Source of the DNA: Chryseobacterium gleum
GTDB lineage: Bacteria > Bacteroidota > Bacteroidia > Flavobacteriales_D > Sanyastnellaceae
Assembly: GCA_945883885.1 (NCBI GenBank)
Contig: CAMCYM010000022.1
Location: 1-12,750 of the forward strand
Direction: 5' to 3'
Length of the DNA stretch: 12,750 nt
The translations under genes were made by a program, and so were the position numbers. The notes under the pieces are model-generated. The model was not told the origin of the DNA. It was given only the letters and a program-made list of their open reading frames with translations, and did not search any database. Shown piece by piece: positions 1 to 8,366 of this stretch. Each line of letters starts with the position of its first letter. The stretch's first letter is position 1.

Positions 1-2
1 GA

Positions 3-152
3 GAAAGTGCCCTTTTCAAAGAAGTCTGGGCTTTGACGAAGCCGGGGTTTCAAAGCCGACCGGTGGCGTGGAGCATGCCGGTGGATGCTTCCTTTATCGC
101 ATCGGCTGCGGCGTATCTTGGCGCCTCGAACGATTCTCCATGCTGGCCCTGA
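3..152 (+). CDS. C-terminal end of an unidentified upstream gene (partial)
   Basis: An open frame enters from the left edge and ends at TGA 150-152, giving about 49 residues that finish in SNDSPCWP. It overlaps the start of the gldF-gldG gene by 13 bases, the tight coupling expected inside an operon. Its composition (Ala, Ser, Val, aromatic residues) is more protein-like than the cysteine-rich frame that continues into gldF. The first residues, ESALFKEVWALTK, vaguely recall the LExVFxxLT end of ABC-2 transporter ATPases such as GldA, which would fit the context, but the remaining 35 residues do not fit that family's usual ending. I cannot assign a function. The gene could instead end at TGA 34-36 in another frame (…PFSKKSGL), leaving this stretch non-coding. 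Confidence 0.4.
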   Translation, partial: ESALFKEVWALTKPGFQSRPVAWSMPVDASFIASAAAYLGASNDSPCWP

Positions 153-2617
153 TCCTCAAAGAACTTCGCGGCTTTTTCAGCGCGCTGACCGGCTACGTAG
201 CCGTCGCGACCTTCCTCGTACTGCTCGGCCTCTTTCTCTGGGTCTTCCCGGGCGAATGGAACGTCCTGGACGGCGGGATGGCCACCCTGGAGGGGCTGTT
301 CGTGTGGGCCCCGTGGGTGCTGATGCTGCTTGTCCCGGCCATCACGATGCGCAGCATCGCGGAGGAGCGGCGCGCGGGCACGCTCGAGTTGTTGCTGACG
401 CGGCCGCTGGGGGAAGGGGCGATTGTAGGGGCCAAATTCCTCGGCGCCACGGCCGTTCTCGTCGTAGCGCTCCTGCCGACGCTGGCCTATGTGGGCGTCA
501 TCGGCTCGCTGGGCGCACCGGCTTGGAATTTGGACCTGGGCGGCACCTGGGGAAGTTACCTCGGACTGTTCTTGCTGGGTGCAGCCCTTATCGGAGTGGG
601 CATCTTGATGTCGGCCTTGACGTCGAATCCGCTGGTGGCCTTCTTGACGTCGCTGGTGGCCTCGGTCTTCCTGTACACCGGCTTCACGGCCCTCGGTGAC
701 TTCGGCACGTGGGGGGAATACGACCGGTTCTTCCGGGCCATCGGGATGGAGGAGCATTACCGCGCCATGAGCCGGGGCCTCATCGAACCGGGGGACGTGG
801 CGTACTTCGGCGCAGTCATTGCGTTCACGTTGCTCGGAGCGCGGTGGGCCTTGCAGCGGTCGCGCGGAAAACGAAGGTCGGACGCATGGGCATTTGTCTT
901 GTCTGCCGGAATCGCATGGACCTGCGCTGTCGCGGCTTCGTGGATTCCCGGGGCGTGGGACTTGACGGCTGAGAAACGCTACACCCTGACCCCCGCCACC
1001 CGGACGTATCTGGGGGAATTGCAGGATGATGTCTTGATTACCTGCTACTTGACCGGTTCGTTCCCTGCAGAGTGGAAGCGGCTGGAACAGGCCATCCGCA
1101 CCCAACTCGAGCGCTTTGCGGACGTTTCCGGTGGCCGTGTGCGCTATCAATTCGTCGACATCTACGCATCCGAAGACCCGAAGACCATCGGGGAGAATGA
1201 GGAACGGCTCTACGAACAGGGCCTGCGCTTCACGCGGATCGCCTTTGACGATGCAGGAACCCAGGCGTTCCGAACGGTTTGGCCGGCGGCACTGGTGTCG
1301 TACCGGGGACGGGAGGTCCCGGTTCAGTTTTTCCGCAGCGAATCGCCTGCCCCGTCCGATGCGATGATCCAAGGTTCCATCAACACGGTGGAGTTCGAGT
1401 TGGTCACCGGACTTCGCCGCGCCAGCCGGCAGGAGCGGCCGCAGATTGCCTTCCTCGAAGGGCATGGAGAACTGGTGGAATGGGAAGTGGCCGACTGGGT
1501 ATCCACCCTCGAAGAAGATTACGATGTACACCGCATCGCGCTGGATGGAAAACTCAATGCGCTAGCTGAACGGCTGGAAGGCATGAAGTACCGCACGAAC
1601 CGGTTCGATTTGGTCGTGGTTGCAAAGCCAGACTCCACCTTCTCTCCGAAGGACCAGCTCATCCTGGACCAGTTTCTCATGAACGGAGGACGGGTGTTGT
1701 GGCTCACCGACGCACTGACCTGCAATTTGGACAGTTTGGCGAAGCACCAAACCACGGAAGGACTTGCGCTGGACCTGGGCATCCACGACCTGTTGTTCAA
1801 CTACGGCGTGCGGCTCAACCGCAACCTCGTCATCGATGTCCAGTGCGCCCCCATCGTGCTCGATGCCGGTCCGATGGGCAACCAGCGCAACATGCAGATG
1901 TTCAACTGGTACTTCGCGCCGGTGGCCATCTTGCAAGGCATCAGCCATCCCATCACCACGAACTTGGACCCGGTACACCTGGATTTCGTTTCCCGTCTCG
2001 ATACAGTGGATACGCAGCCCGATGTGCAGAAAACGGTGCTGATGCGAAGCTCTGAACTCGCGCGAGAATACAAGGCACCGGTGCGGATCAGCAGTGGAAT
2101 TGTGACCCTGCAACCGGAGTATTTTGCAGAACGCCCCCTCCCAAACCAACCGTTCGCGGTGCTGCTCGAGGGTGAATTCACCTCGGCTTTTGCGGACAAC
2201 ATCTCGGATACCCTGCGCAAGAATGCGGACTTCGCCTTCCGGGAGCGCTCCGATCGCACGGCCATGGTGGTCATCGGCGATGGTGACATTGCCCGCAACA
2301 AAATCCGCAACACCCCCGACGGGCCGCAGATGCTGCCGCTCGGCTACGACCGGTATGCGGGTCGGGTCATCTACGACAACAAGGAGTTCCTCTTGAATAC
2401 CGTGAGCTACTTGCTCGACGACGAGGCCACCATCAGCGTGCGGTCGCGCGCCATCGCGCTGCGGCCGTTGGATGAAGAGCGCGTGCGTGCAGGCCGCACG
2501 GGGTACCAAACCCTCGCAGTCGCCGTGCCCCTCCTCGTGTTGGCTGCGCTGGGTGGGGTCTTCACCGCCTTGCGACGTCGGCGGTTCACGCGGCCACTAC
2601 GCACGCTCGCAGCATGA
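140..2617 (+). CDS. gldG: GldF-GldG fusion: ABC-2 permease joined to auxiliary substrate-binding-like domain
   Basis: One uninterrupted 825-residue frame joins two proteins that are separate in Flavobacterium. Residues 1-240 look like GldF, an ABC-2 permease: about six hydrophobic segments near 17-36, 55-72, 102-122, 142-162, 165-183 and 220-236, with the cytoplasmic signature RSIAEERRAGTLELLLTRPL at 71-90. From about 249 a further membrane segment starts the GldG part (ABC_transp_aux family), with DVLITCYLTGSFPAEWKRLE near 297-316 and FLEGHGELVEWEV further on. It ends in a membrane anchor at about 792-811 and an Arg-rich tail. The ATG at 140 was chosen because MLALILKELRGFF matches a permease N-terminus; the upstream in-frame extension is cysteine-rich and unlike the family. 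The upstream frame overlaps it by 13 bases and the downstream DUF4340-like gene by 4, so all three are probably co-transcribed. The ATPase partner is not in the window. In gliding bacteria GldA/F/G form an ABC complex of uncertain substrate; fused versions may be general exporters. Confidence 0.88.
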   Translation: MLALILKELRGFFSALTGYVAVATFLVLLGLFLWVFPGEWNVLDGGMATLEGLFVWAPWVLMLLVPAITMRSIAEERRAGTLELLLTRPLGEGAIVGAKFLGATAVLVVALLPTLAYVGVIGSLGAPAWNLDLGGTWGSYLGLFLLGAALIGVGILMSALTSNPLVAFLTSLVASVFLYTGFTALGDFGTWGEYDRFFRAIGMEEHYRAMSRGLIEPGDVAYFGAVIAFTLLGARWALQRSRGKRRSDAWAFVLSAGIAWTCAVAASWIPGAWDLTAEKRYTLTPATRTYLGELQDDVLITCYLTGSFPAEWKRLEQAIRTQLERFADVSGGRVRYQFVDIYASEDPKTIGENEERLYEQGLRFTRIAFDDAGTQAFRTVWPAALVSYRGREVPVQFFRSESPAPSDAMIQGSINTVEFELVTGLRRASRQERPQIAFLEGHGELVEWEVADWVSTLEEDYDVHRIALDGKLNALAERLEGMKYRTNRFDLVVVAKPDSTFSPKDQLILDQFLMNGGRVLWLTDALTCNLDSLAKHQTTEGLALDLGIHDLLFNYGVRLNRNLVIDVQCAPIVLDAGPMGNQRNMQMFNWYFAPVAILQGISHPITTNLDPVHLDFVSRLDTVDTQPDVQKTVLMRSSELAREYKAPVRISSGIVTLQPEYFAERPLPNQPFAVLLEGEFTSAFADNISDTLRKNADFAFRERSDRTAMVVIGDGDIARNKIRNTPDGPQMLPLGYDRYAGRVIYDNKEFLLNTVSYLLDDEATISVRSRAIALRPLDEERVRAGRTGYQTLAVAVPLLVLAALGGVFTALRRRRFTRPLRTLAA

Positions 2618-3633
2618 ACAAAACAACGCGCCTGGCAGTGATTCTTGCGGTAGTCGCAGGTGCTGCGGCCTTGATTCGGTGGACGCTGGTCTCGCAGTCC
2701 GATGTTTCCGGGGCGTGGGAGGCGGATTTCGCTCTGCCAGACACCGCCGCCATCGACCGGATTTTCATCGCTGACATGGACGGGGGATCCGTGCTGGTCG
2801 AGCGCATGGAGGGCGAGCGGTATTGGCAGCTCAACGGAAAACACTTCGCCCGCAAAGATGCGGTGGATCTGTTGCTCAAGACCGCGCTGCGTGCGGGGGT
2901 GCGGGGGCCGGTTCCTGCTGCGGAGCGCGAAACAGTCATTCGCCTGCTGGCATCGCGTGGCAAGAAAGTGGAATGGTACACCGGTGGCGATACCCCAGCA
3001 AAAACCTGGTACATCGGAACAGCCACCCCTTCGCACACCGGAACGTACATGCTTCTGGAGACGGAGGAAGGAAAGGCTGCGGAGCCCTTCATCGTGCACA
3101 TGGAGGGATTCAGCGGGTTCTTGAGCACCCGGTTTTTCACCGACGAGCGGGAGTGGAGGTACACCGGTGTGTTCGATTTTCCCGGACGCGAGCTAGAATC
3201 GGTTACCTGCATCAACACCGCAATACCGGCGGCTTCTTTCCAAATCGATGTGAGCCAGGAGGGGAATCTGCGCGTGCTCGACGGCCTGGGCCGCGCGCGC
3301 ACGGTGCTTGACAGCGCGGGGTGGCAAGACCGTTTCTTGCTGCACCGCAAGGTCCACCTCGAAACCTTCAACAACTACCTGTCACCGGCTGCCCGAGACA
3401 GTTTGGTCGCGACGCGGCCTGCATTCATTCTCCGAGCACGGGGCACGGGGCGCACGGAACCCGATTCCATCGAACTTTTTTGGAAAAAGCCCACGCTCGA
3501 TGCGTACGACGAGCAAGGAAGGGTGTTGCCGTGGGACGGGGCCCGCATGTACGCCCGCGTGCGCGGCGAAATCGTGCTGGTGCAGCGCTTTGTGTTCGAC
3601 CCGCTCATTGCTCCGCCACCGGCGTGGCGCTGA
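2614..3633 (+). CDS. DUF4340-like membrane-anchored protein of the GldFG operon
   Basis: The 339-residue product has one N-terminal membrane segment (about residues 6-24) followed by an extracytoplasmic region. Features resembling DUF4340 are RYWQLNGKHFARKDAVDLLL near 69-88, TWYIGTATPSHTGTYMLLE near 131-149, and WRYTGVFDF near 181-189. DUF4340 proteins are commonly encoded beside GldG-like ABC auxiliary proteins, and this is the position here: its ATG overlaps the gldF-gldG stop as ATGA (2614-2617), implying translational coupling. I infer that it is an accessory subunit of the same ABC complex, acting on the outer face of the inner membrane; its biochemical role is unknown for the family. 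Its 3' end overlaps the convergent glycosyltransferase gene by 29 bases, so no intrinsic terminator separates them. The domain call rests on sequence resemblance and context together. Confidence 0.72.
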   Translation: MNKTTRLAVILAVVAGAAALIRWTLVSQSDVSGAWEADFALPDTAAIDRIFIADMDGGSVLVERMEGERYWQLNGKHFARKDAVDLLLKTALRAGVRGPVPAAERETVIRLLASRGKKVEWYTGGDTPAKTWYIGTATPSHTGTYMLLETEEGKAAEPFIVHMEGFSGFLSTRFFTDEREWRYTGVFDFPGRELESVTCINTAIPAASFQIDVSQEGNLRVLDGLGRARTVLDSAGWQDRFLLHRKVHLETFNNYLSPAARDSLVATRPAFILRARGTGRTEPDSIELFWKKPTLDAYDEQGRVLPWDGARMYARVRGEIVLVQRFVFDPLIAPPPAWR

Positions 3634-4762
3634 GAACCGGATCGAGTTTCTGCACAAACGTCGCCCACGACCGGCGCTCGCGGGTGGGAGTAAAGGCATC
3701 CGGGGAAGGAGGGGGCTGGAGGAAGAGCCTACGGATTCCTTCGGCGAAGGCAGCAGGGTCCCCCGCAGGGCGCACGCAGGCTCCAGTGACACCGTCTTCG
3801 ATGAATTCTTGGGCATCCCGCACACCAGAGGCTACCATGGGGAGACCGTAGTGAACGGCAAGGGCGGTAACACTGCTTGTAGCCGCTTTGCGGTAGGGCA
3901 AGGCAACGGCATCTGCAGCCCCGAAGAAGAGCGCGACTTCGTGGTCTTCGATGTAGCGCGGATGAACCTGAATCCGCAAAGCAGCAGGAGAATCCTCGAT
4001 GGCCGCGGCATAGACATCCCAGTCGTCAAAGCACTCTCCCGCCACGAGCAGATGCACATCTTCAGGCACTTGGGCCATGGCTTCGATGAGAACATCGAGA
4101 CCTTTCGAAGCCACGATGCTGCCGAAATACAGCAGCACGCGGCCTGATCCGGGTGGTGGCAAATGCAAGATACGTCGCGCCTCCGCGGACTCCATCCGAT
4201 CTGGAAAATGGTCGTAAATGGGGTGGAAGAGTACATCGACGGGCAGTTCCGGACGCAGCTCACGCACCCGGTCGGCTACTCCGTCGCTCAGCACGATGGC
4301 GCGGTCGAGGCCGCGGAGGAATTGGCGGCACAGGTAACGCTCCCATCCCTCATCGTCCGGCCCTGCAACGTTGTGAATCAGTCCGATACACCGAGGAATA
4401 CGTTGTGTATGCACGCCGGCTTTGCGCACATTCCGCACGACTCCCGTCAATGCGGGACCGAGCGCAGCGGTCCAAAAAGGCACCAACACCGCATCTGGAA
4501 TGCCCTCCTCCACGAGGGCCTGTGCACTGGCTTTCCAGGTACCCGGCCACACCGAATCGAGCAGGCGCGGGGGGCCATCGACCTCTGAGGCCTCGTCCTC
4601 CTCCGGCGCAATCCCCGGAAACCAGGCCGCCGGGTACTGCCGGGCCCAATTCACGCACACGACGTCGTGTCCCGCCGCACGCAGCGCATCGGCAAGCGCG
4701 GCGTTGAATTGGGCAATTCCGCCGCGGTAGGGCGGAAAGGTGGATGGAATGGCGAGGCGCAC
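3605..4762 (-). CDS. Glycosyltransferase family 4 (GT-B fold)
   Basis: A 385-residue protein starting at a GTG codon (MRLAIPSTFPPYRGGIAQFN), the glycine-rich N-terminal loop typical of family 4 retaining glycosyltransferases. The second half carries LYFGSIVASKGLDVLIEAM at about 211-229, then LLVAG at 238-242, and the nucleotide-sugar region FFGAADAVALPYRKAATSSV near 279-298 followed by HYGLPMVASGVRDAQEFIEDG. The usual EGFGLPxxE acceptor motif is replaced by the ATSSV-type variant seen in a subset of the family, in which an Ala/Gln-Ser segment precedes the HxGLP loop. There is no signal peptide or membrane segment, so it should act in the cytoplasm, on lipid-linked glycan or surface polysaccharide precursors; the donor and acceptor cannot be read from sequence. 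It is a lone gene, convergent with the DUF4340-like gene (29-base overlap) and divergent from the thiolase operon. Confidence 0.88.
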   Translation of the reverse strand: MRLAIPSTFPPYRGGIAQFNAALADALRAAGHDVVCVNWARQYPAAWFPGIAPEEDEASEVDGPPRLLDSVWPGTWKASAQALVEEGIPDAVLVPFWTAALGPALTGVVRNVRKAGVHTQRIPRCIGLIHNVAGPDDEGWERYLCRQFLRGLDRAIVLSDGVADRVRELRPELPVDVLFHPIYDHFPDRMESAEARRILHLPPPGSGRVLLYFGSIVASKGLDVLIEAMAQVPEDVHLLVAGECFDDWDVYAAAIEDSPAALRIQVHPRYIEDHEVALFFGAADAVALPYRKAATSSVTALAVHYGLPMVASGVRDAQEFIEDGVTGACVRPAGDPAAFAEGIRRLFLQPPPSPDAFTPTRERRSWATFVQKLDPVLSATPVAEQ

Positions 4763-4814
4763 GGCGCCCCAAATTTGAGGACGAACGCCCCGAATCCGAC
4801 CCGGGTGTGGCGGC

Positions 4815-4822
4815 TATCTTTG
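4815..4822 (+). promoter_or_regulatory. Bacteroidota -7 promoter element (TAnnTTTG) for the thiolase operon
   Basis: TATCTTTG is an exact match to the Bacteroidota -7 consensus TAnnTTTG, 25 bases before the thiolase ATG at 4848. No TTTG is found 19 bases upstream where the -33 element should lie, so only half of the promoter is recognisable. Confidence 0.55.
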
Positions 4823-4847
4823 GCCCCGCAGAAAAACCGTGAATACC

Positions 4848-6052
<1,205 letters not shown>

Positions 6053-6053
<1 letters not shown>

Positions 6054-6652
6054 TGTTCCAGTCCTTCAACGGCATGGTGCCGGTCGTCGATCCGAGTGCC
6101 TATGTGCATCCGCTGGCGCTGGTCATCGGACATGTGACCATCGGCCCCGATTGCTACATCGGCCCCGGCGCGGTGCTGCGGGGAGATTGGGGACGCATCG
6201 TCCTCGAGCGCGGGTGCAACATCCAAGAAAACTGCGTCGTCCACATGTTCCCCGGCACGACGGTCCACTTCGGTTCTTCAGCGCACATCGGACATGGCGC
6301 GGTCATCCACGGCGCTTCGGTCGGCTCGGACTGCTTGGTGGGCATGAACGCGGTCGTGATGGACGGCGCGGTGCTCGGTGCCGGTTCGGTGGTGGGAGCG
6401 CTGACGTTCGTGCCCGCGGAATCCGTTTGGCCCGAAAGGAGCTTGCTGGTGGGCAATCCGGCCGTGCGCAAGGGCGAAGTTTCCGACGCGATGCTGGCCC
6501 ACAAACAGGAGGGCACAGCCCTGTACGCCGCTCTGCCTGCTGAAATGCAGCGCCTTGCAGAAGAAGTGCAACCGCTTACGGCCGATCCGGGCAACCGCCC
6601 AGAGCGCTTTCCGGTGTTCGAGACGTGGGCCCAGCGGCGGCGCAAACCGTGA
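6053..6652 (+). CDS. paaY: PaaY-like hexapeptide-repeat thioesterase (gamma carbonic anhydrase fold)
   Basis: A 199-residue left-handed beta-helix protein. Hexapeptide repeats run from about residue 12 to 125 (for example GHVTIGPDCYIGPGAVLRGD and VGMNAVVMDGAVLGAGSVVG). The likely zinc ligands of the gamma carbonic anhydrase family are present: His64 in NCVVH, His81 in HIGHG and His86 in VIHG. Length, N-terminus (FNGMVPVVDPSAYVHP) and the helical C-terminus ending RPERFPVFETW follow PaaY of the phenylacetate pathway rather than generic YrdA proteins. PaaY is described as a thioesterase that hydrolyses a dead-end cyclohepta-triene CoA product and so protects the pathway. It directly follows the thiolase with a one-base overlap (TGATG) and precedes trmN6 by four bases. 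No paaABCDE, paaK, paaZ or paaG gene lies in the window, so the pathway assignment depends on genes elsewhere. Confidence 0.85.
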
Positions 6653-6656
6653 AGGG

Positions 6657-7427
6657 ATGGGGAAATCGAAGAACCGCATCCTTCGACTGAAGCAGTTCTC
6701 TGTCCGGGACGACCGCTGTGCCATGAAGGTGGGCACCGATGCGCTGATCCTCGGCGCGTGGGCAGAACTTCCTGCACCGGGCTTGCCCATGCTCGATGTC
6801 GGCACCGGTTCTGGCATCCTTGCGTTGATGGCGGCCCAACGGAGTCTTGAAGGCCCCATCATCGCGGTGGAACTGGATTCCGAGGCGGCAGCCCAAGCCC
6901 GTGAGAATGTCGGGGCGAGTCCGTTTGCGTCCCGCATTCGCGTGGAGGAGGTGGACTTTCTGCAGTTTGCACAGAATTCGCCGTGGGCCGGAAGATGTGG
7001 AGCCGTGTGGTTGAATCCGCCGTATTTCCGCGACAAACCCGCGTCACCTGACCCCGCCCGTACCCGTGCAAGGCACGAGTCGGCCCTGCCGCTGGTAGAT
7101 TGGTTCCCTGCATGCGCCCGGTTGCTCACCGCAACGGGTTCGGTGTCGGTGGTTTGGCCGATAGAACGCGAGGAGGAGTTGATGCACGTGGCGTCGGGTT
7201 CTGGGTTCAGCGCGGTCCGGCTGCTCGCCATTCGCGGTCGCTCCGATGGACCGGTCATTCGGCTGGCCGCCGTGTTCCGCCGCAATCCGATCGGCGACGT
7301 ACATCGCAACGAGCTGAGCATTGAAGAAAGGGAGCGTACTGACGGCCCTCCGTTGCGCAGCGCTGCCTACCTCAATCTCCTGGAGCCCTTCGTGCTCAGC
7401 GACGGAGATCCGCGACGGTTTGCTTAA
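6657..7427 (+). CDS. TrmN6-like tRNA (adenine-N6)-methyltransferase
   Basis: The 256-residue protein has a Rossmann SAM-binding domain: FSVRDDRCAMKVGTDALILGAW at 15-35 is typical of the TrmN6 (YfiC) family, DVGTGSG at 47-53 is motif I, an acidic Glu/Asp pair (VELD, 71-74) follows strand 2, and NPPYF at 120-124 is the catalytic (N/D)PPY motif of N6-adenine methyltransferases. E. coli TrmN6 methylates A37 of tRNA-Val; the actual tRNA target here is inferred. The ATG at 6657 gives the family-like N-terminus (MGKSKNRILRLKQFSVRDD), four bases after paaY, so it should be expressed with the thiolase and paaY although no metabolic link is obvious. Its TAA stop shares a TTAA palindrome (7424-7427) with the stop of the convergent START-like gene. 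Confidence 0.87.
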   Translation: MGKSKNRILRLKQFSVRDDRCAMKVGTDALILGAWAELPAPGLPMLDVGTGSGILALMAAQRSLEGPIIAVELDSEAAAQARENVGASPFASRIRVEEVDFLQFAQNSPWAGRCGAVWLNPPYFRDKPASPDPARTRARHESALPLVDWFPACARLLTATGSVSVVWPIEREEELMHVASGSGFSAVRLLAIRGRSDGPVIRLAAVFRRNPIGDVHRNELSIEERERTDGPPLRSAAYLNLLEPFVLSDGDPRRFA

Positions 7428-7816
7428 GCACCCAGGATGTGCCGGAGCTTGTCAATTTGTGCCCCCCACAACTCTTGCGCTTCTTCGAGTTCATCGCTTT
7501 CCGCATAATCCGTGACCTGCAGATGGTGGTCCCCGGTCATGGGGTCCGTAGAAATCTTGAACTCAAAGTAGGCTTCGGACGATGTGGGCATGCCAGACAG
7601 CCACTGGAACCGGATCCATTCGTCCCGCTTCATTCCGAGGAGGGAAGCCGTAGCGGTGTCCTCGCCCCAAACAAATGCGTACACCCCATTCCTCAAGCTC
7701 ACATCGTCGCAGAACCACTCGGACAACCCGCTCGGGGTGCTCACCATGGAAAACAAAACGCCGCGTGAGCTGGAAATGGGGAACTCGCACTGGTACCGAA
7801 CGAGGGATGTGGAAAC
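7424..7816 (-). CDS. START-like (SRPBCC superfamily) protein, Bacteroidota type
   Basis: About 130 residues matching the small START-like proteins widespread in Bacteroidota: STPSGLSEWFCDDV (26-39) near the N-terminus, FVWGEDTATASLLG in the middle, YFEFKISTDPMTGDHHLQVTDYAE, and the C-terminal helix ELEEAQELWGAQIDKLRHILGA. The fold is related to AHSA1/SRPBCC proteins, which bind hydrophobic ligands or chaperones; no function is established for this group. The GTG at 7816 was chosen because it yields an N-terminus (MSTSLVRYQCEFPI) of family-like length and lies 16 bases after a good -7 element (7833-7840). An in-frame ATG at 7828 would add four residues and would be essentially leaderless. The gene is divergent from the tRNA and overlaps trmN6 by 4 bases at the stops. 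Confidence 0.85.
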   Translation of the reverse strand, partial: VSTSLVRYQCEFPISSSRGVLFSMVSTPSGLSEWFCDDVSLRNGVYAFVWGEDTATASLLGMKRDEWIRFQWLSGMPTSSEAYFEFKISTDPMTGDHHLQVTDYAESDELEEAQELWGAQIDKLRHILGA

Positions 7817-7832
7817 CGCTTGCAACATTTTC

Positions 7833-7840
7833 CGAATATA
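7833..7840 (-). promoter_or_regulatory. -7 promoter element (TATATTCG) for the START-like gene
   Basis: On the minus strand the bases read TATATTCG, one mismatch from TAnnTTTG and identical to the element before the T9SS-sorted gene at 11021-11028. It lies 16 bases before the GTG at 7816 and 4 before the ATG at 7828. No clear -33 TTTG is seen. Confidence 0.45.
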
Positions 7841-7863
7841 CGTCGAATTTCAGTCCGCGCAGG

Positions 7864-7871
7864 TATCTTTG
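7864..7871 (+). promoter_or_regulatory. -7 promoter element (TATCTTTG) for the tRNA gene
   Basis: TATCTTTG is an exact TAnnTTTG match ending 17 bases before the tRNA 5' end, and identical to the element before the thiolase. The -33 position has no TTTG. It is only 23 bases from the divergent -7 element at 7833-7840, so the two promoters share their upstream DNA. Confidence 0.55.
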
Positions 7872-7888
7872 CGCCCCCGAAACCCCTT

Positions 7889-7962
7889 GGCGGGATAGCT
7901 CAGCCGGTTAGAGCGTACGACTCATAATCGTAAGGTCGAGAGTTCGAGCCTCTCTCCCGCTA
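7889..7962 (+). tRNA. tRNA with CAU anticodon (tRNA-Met, elongator type, or tRNA-Ile2)
   Basis: The sequence folds as a standard cloverleaf: acceptor GGCGGGA (7889-7895) with TCCCGCT (7955-7961), D-stem GCTC/GAGC (7898-7901/7911-7914) around a GG-containing loop, anticodon stem TACGA/TCGTA with loop CTCATAA (7921-7927, anticodon CAT 7923-7925), variable AGGTC, and T-arm GAGAG-TTCGAGC-CTCTC (7938-7954). The discriminator is A7962 and CCA is not encoded. The first acceptor pair is G·U, so it is not an initiator tRNA by the usual C·A mismatch criterion, and it also lacks the GGG/CCC anticodon stem of initiators. A CAU tRNA could also be the tRNA-Ile whose C34 is converted to lysidine by TilS; sequence alone does not settle this, but elongator Met is the default call. 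Confidence 0.9.
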
Positions 7963-7965
7963 CAC

Positions 7966-7996
7966 AAAGACCCTCCCGATGAGGGTCTTTTTTTTT
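7966..7996 (+). terminator. Intrinsic terminator of the tRNA gene
   Basis: A perfect 10-bp inverted repeat, AAAGACCCTC (7966-7975) and GAGGGTCTTT (7981-7990), encloses the 5-base loop CCGAT and runs into a tract of nine T (7988-7996). It begins three bases after the tRNA, so the primary transcript is a short single tRNA. Confidence 0.93.
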
Positions 7997-8027
7997 GTCC
8001 CTGCTACACCCACAGCGCGAACGGTGT

Positions 8028-8061
8028 AAAATGGAAACGGCCGCCCGAGGGCAGCCGTTTC
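8028..8061 (-). terminator. Probable intrinsic terminator of the RRM gene
   Basis: GAAACGGC (8034-8041) pairs with GCCGTTTC (8054-8061), and an inner GCCC/GGGC can extend the stem. Read on the minus strand the hairpin starts 27 bases after the RRM stop codon and is followed by A-TTTT, a modest U-tract. It also separates this gene from the oppositely oriented tRNA unit. Confidence 0.65.
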
Positions 8062-8088
8062 ACGCAAGTTCAAAGTCCGATATGCACC

Positions 8089-8337
8089 TCAGCGATCGCG
8101 CTGCTGGCTCTCGTTGCAACGAATCGGACGTCCCATGAGGTTCTTGCCTTCCATGGCCTCAATGGCCGCTTCGGCTTCCTCTCGGTTCGGCATTTCCACA
8201 AATCCGAACCCCCGGCTACGTCCGGTCTCACGGTCATGGACAACTTTAGCACGTTCCACGGCACCGTGGACTTCAAATGCCTCGCGCAAGGCCACGTCAT
8301 CGACGCCCCAGGCGAGATTTCCAACGAAAATGTTCAC
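8089..8337 (-). CDS. Small RRM-domain RNA-binding protein
   Basis: This 82-residue protein is a single RNA recognition motif. RNP2 is IFVGNL at 3-8 and RNP1 is RGFGFVEM at 42-49, with exposed aromatic residues in the usual places (Phe4, Phe44, Phe46). The C-terminus is short (NESQQRDR), without the glycine-rich tail found in some cyanobacterial relatives. Such small RRM proteins are common in Bacteroidota; they bind single-stranded RNA and in Bacteroides have been linked to post-transcriptional regulation, but the targets here are unknown. The GTG at 8335-8337 is preferred because it gives MNIFVGNLAWG, the standard family N-terminus; an in-frame TTG at 8349 would add four residues. It appears to be a single-gene unit with its own -7 element and terminator. 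Confidence 0.92.
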   Translation of the reverse strand: MNIFVGNLAWGVDDVALREAFEVHGAVERAKVVHDRETGRSRGFGFVEMPNREEAEAAIEAMEGKNLMGRPIRCNESQQRDR

Positions 8338-8358
8338 TATGATAGACAATTGATGCCG

Positions 8359-8366
8359 CGAAGGTA
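8359..8366 (-). promoter_or_regulatory. Possible -7 promoter element (TACCTTCG) for the RRM gene
   Basis: The minus strand reads TACCTTCG, one mismatch from TAnnTTTG, 21 bases before the GTG start at 8337. The same TTCG variant occurs before two other start codons in the window. No -33 TTTG is evident. Confidence 0.4.

Noticed and set aside
50..1531. Long minus-strand open frame (493 codons) opposite gldF-gldG
   Set aside because: It is antisense to a well-recognised protein; the product is Arg/Gln/Pro-rich low-complexity without domains, as expected of a shadow frame in GC-rich coding DNA.
1562..2509. Minus-strand open frame of 315 codons opposite the GldG part
   Set aside because: His/Arg/Val-rich sequence with no family resemblance, lying entirely inside the real gene; a GC-driven shadow.
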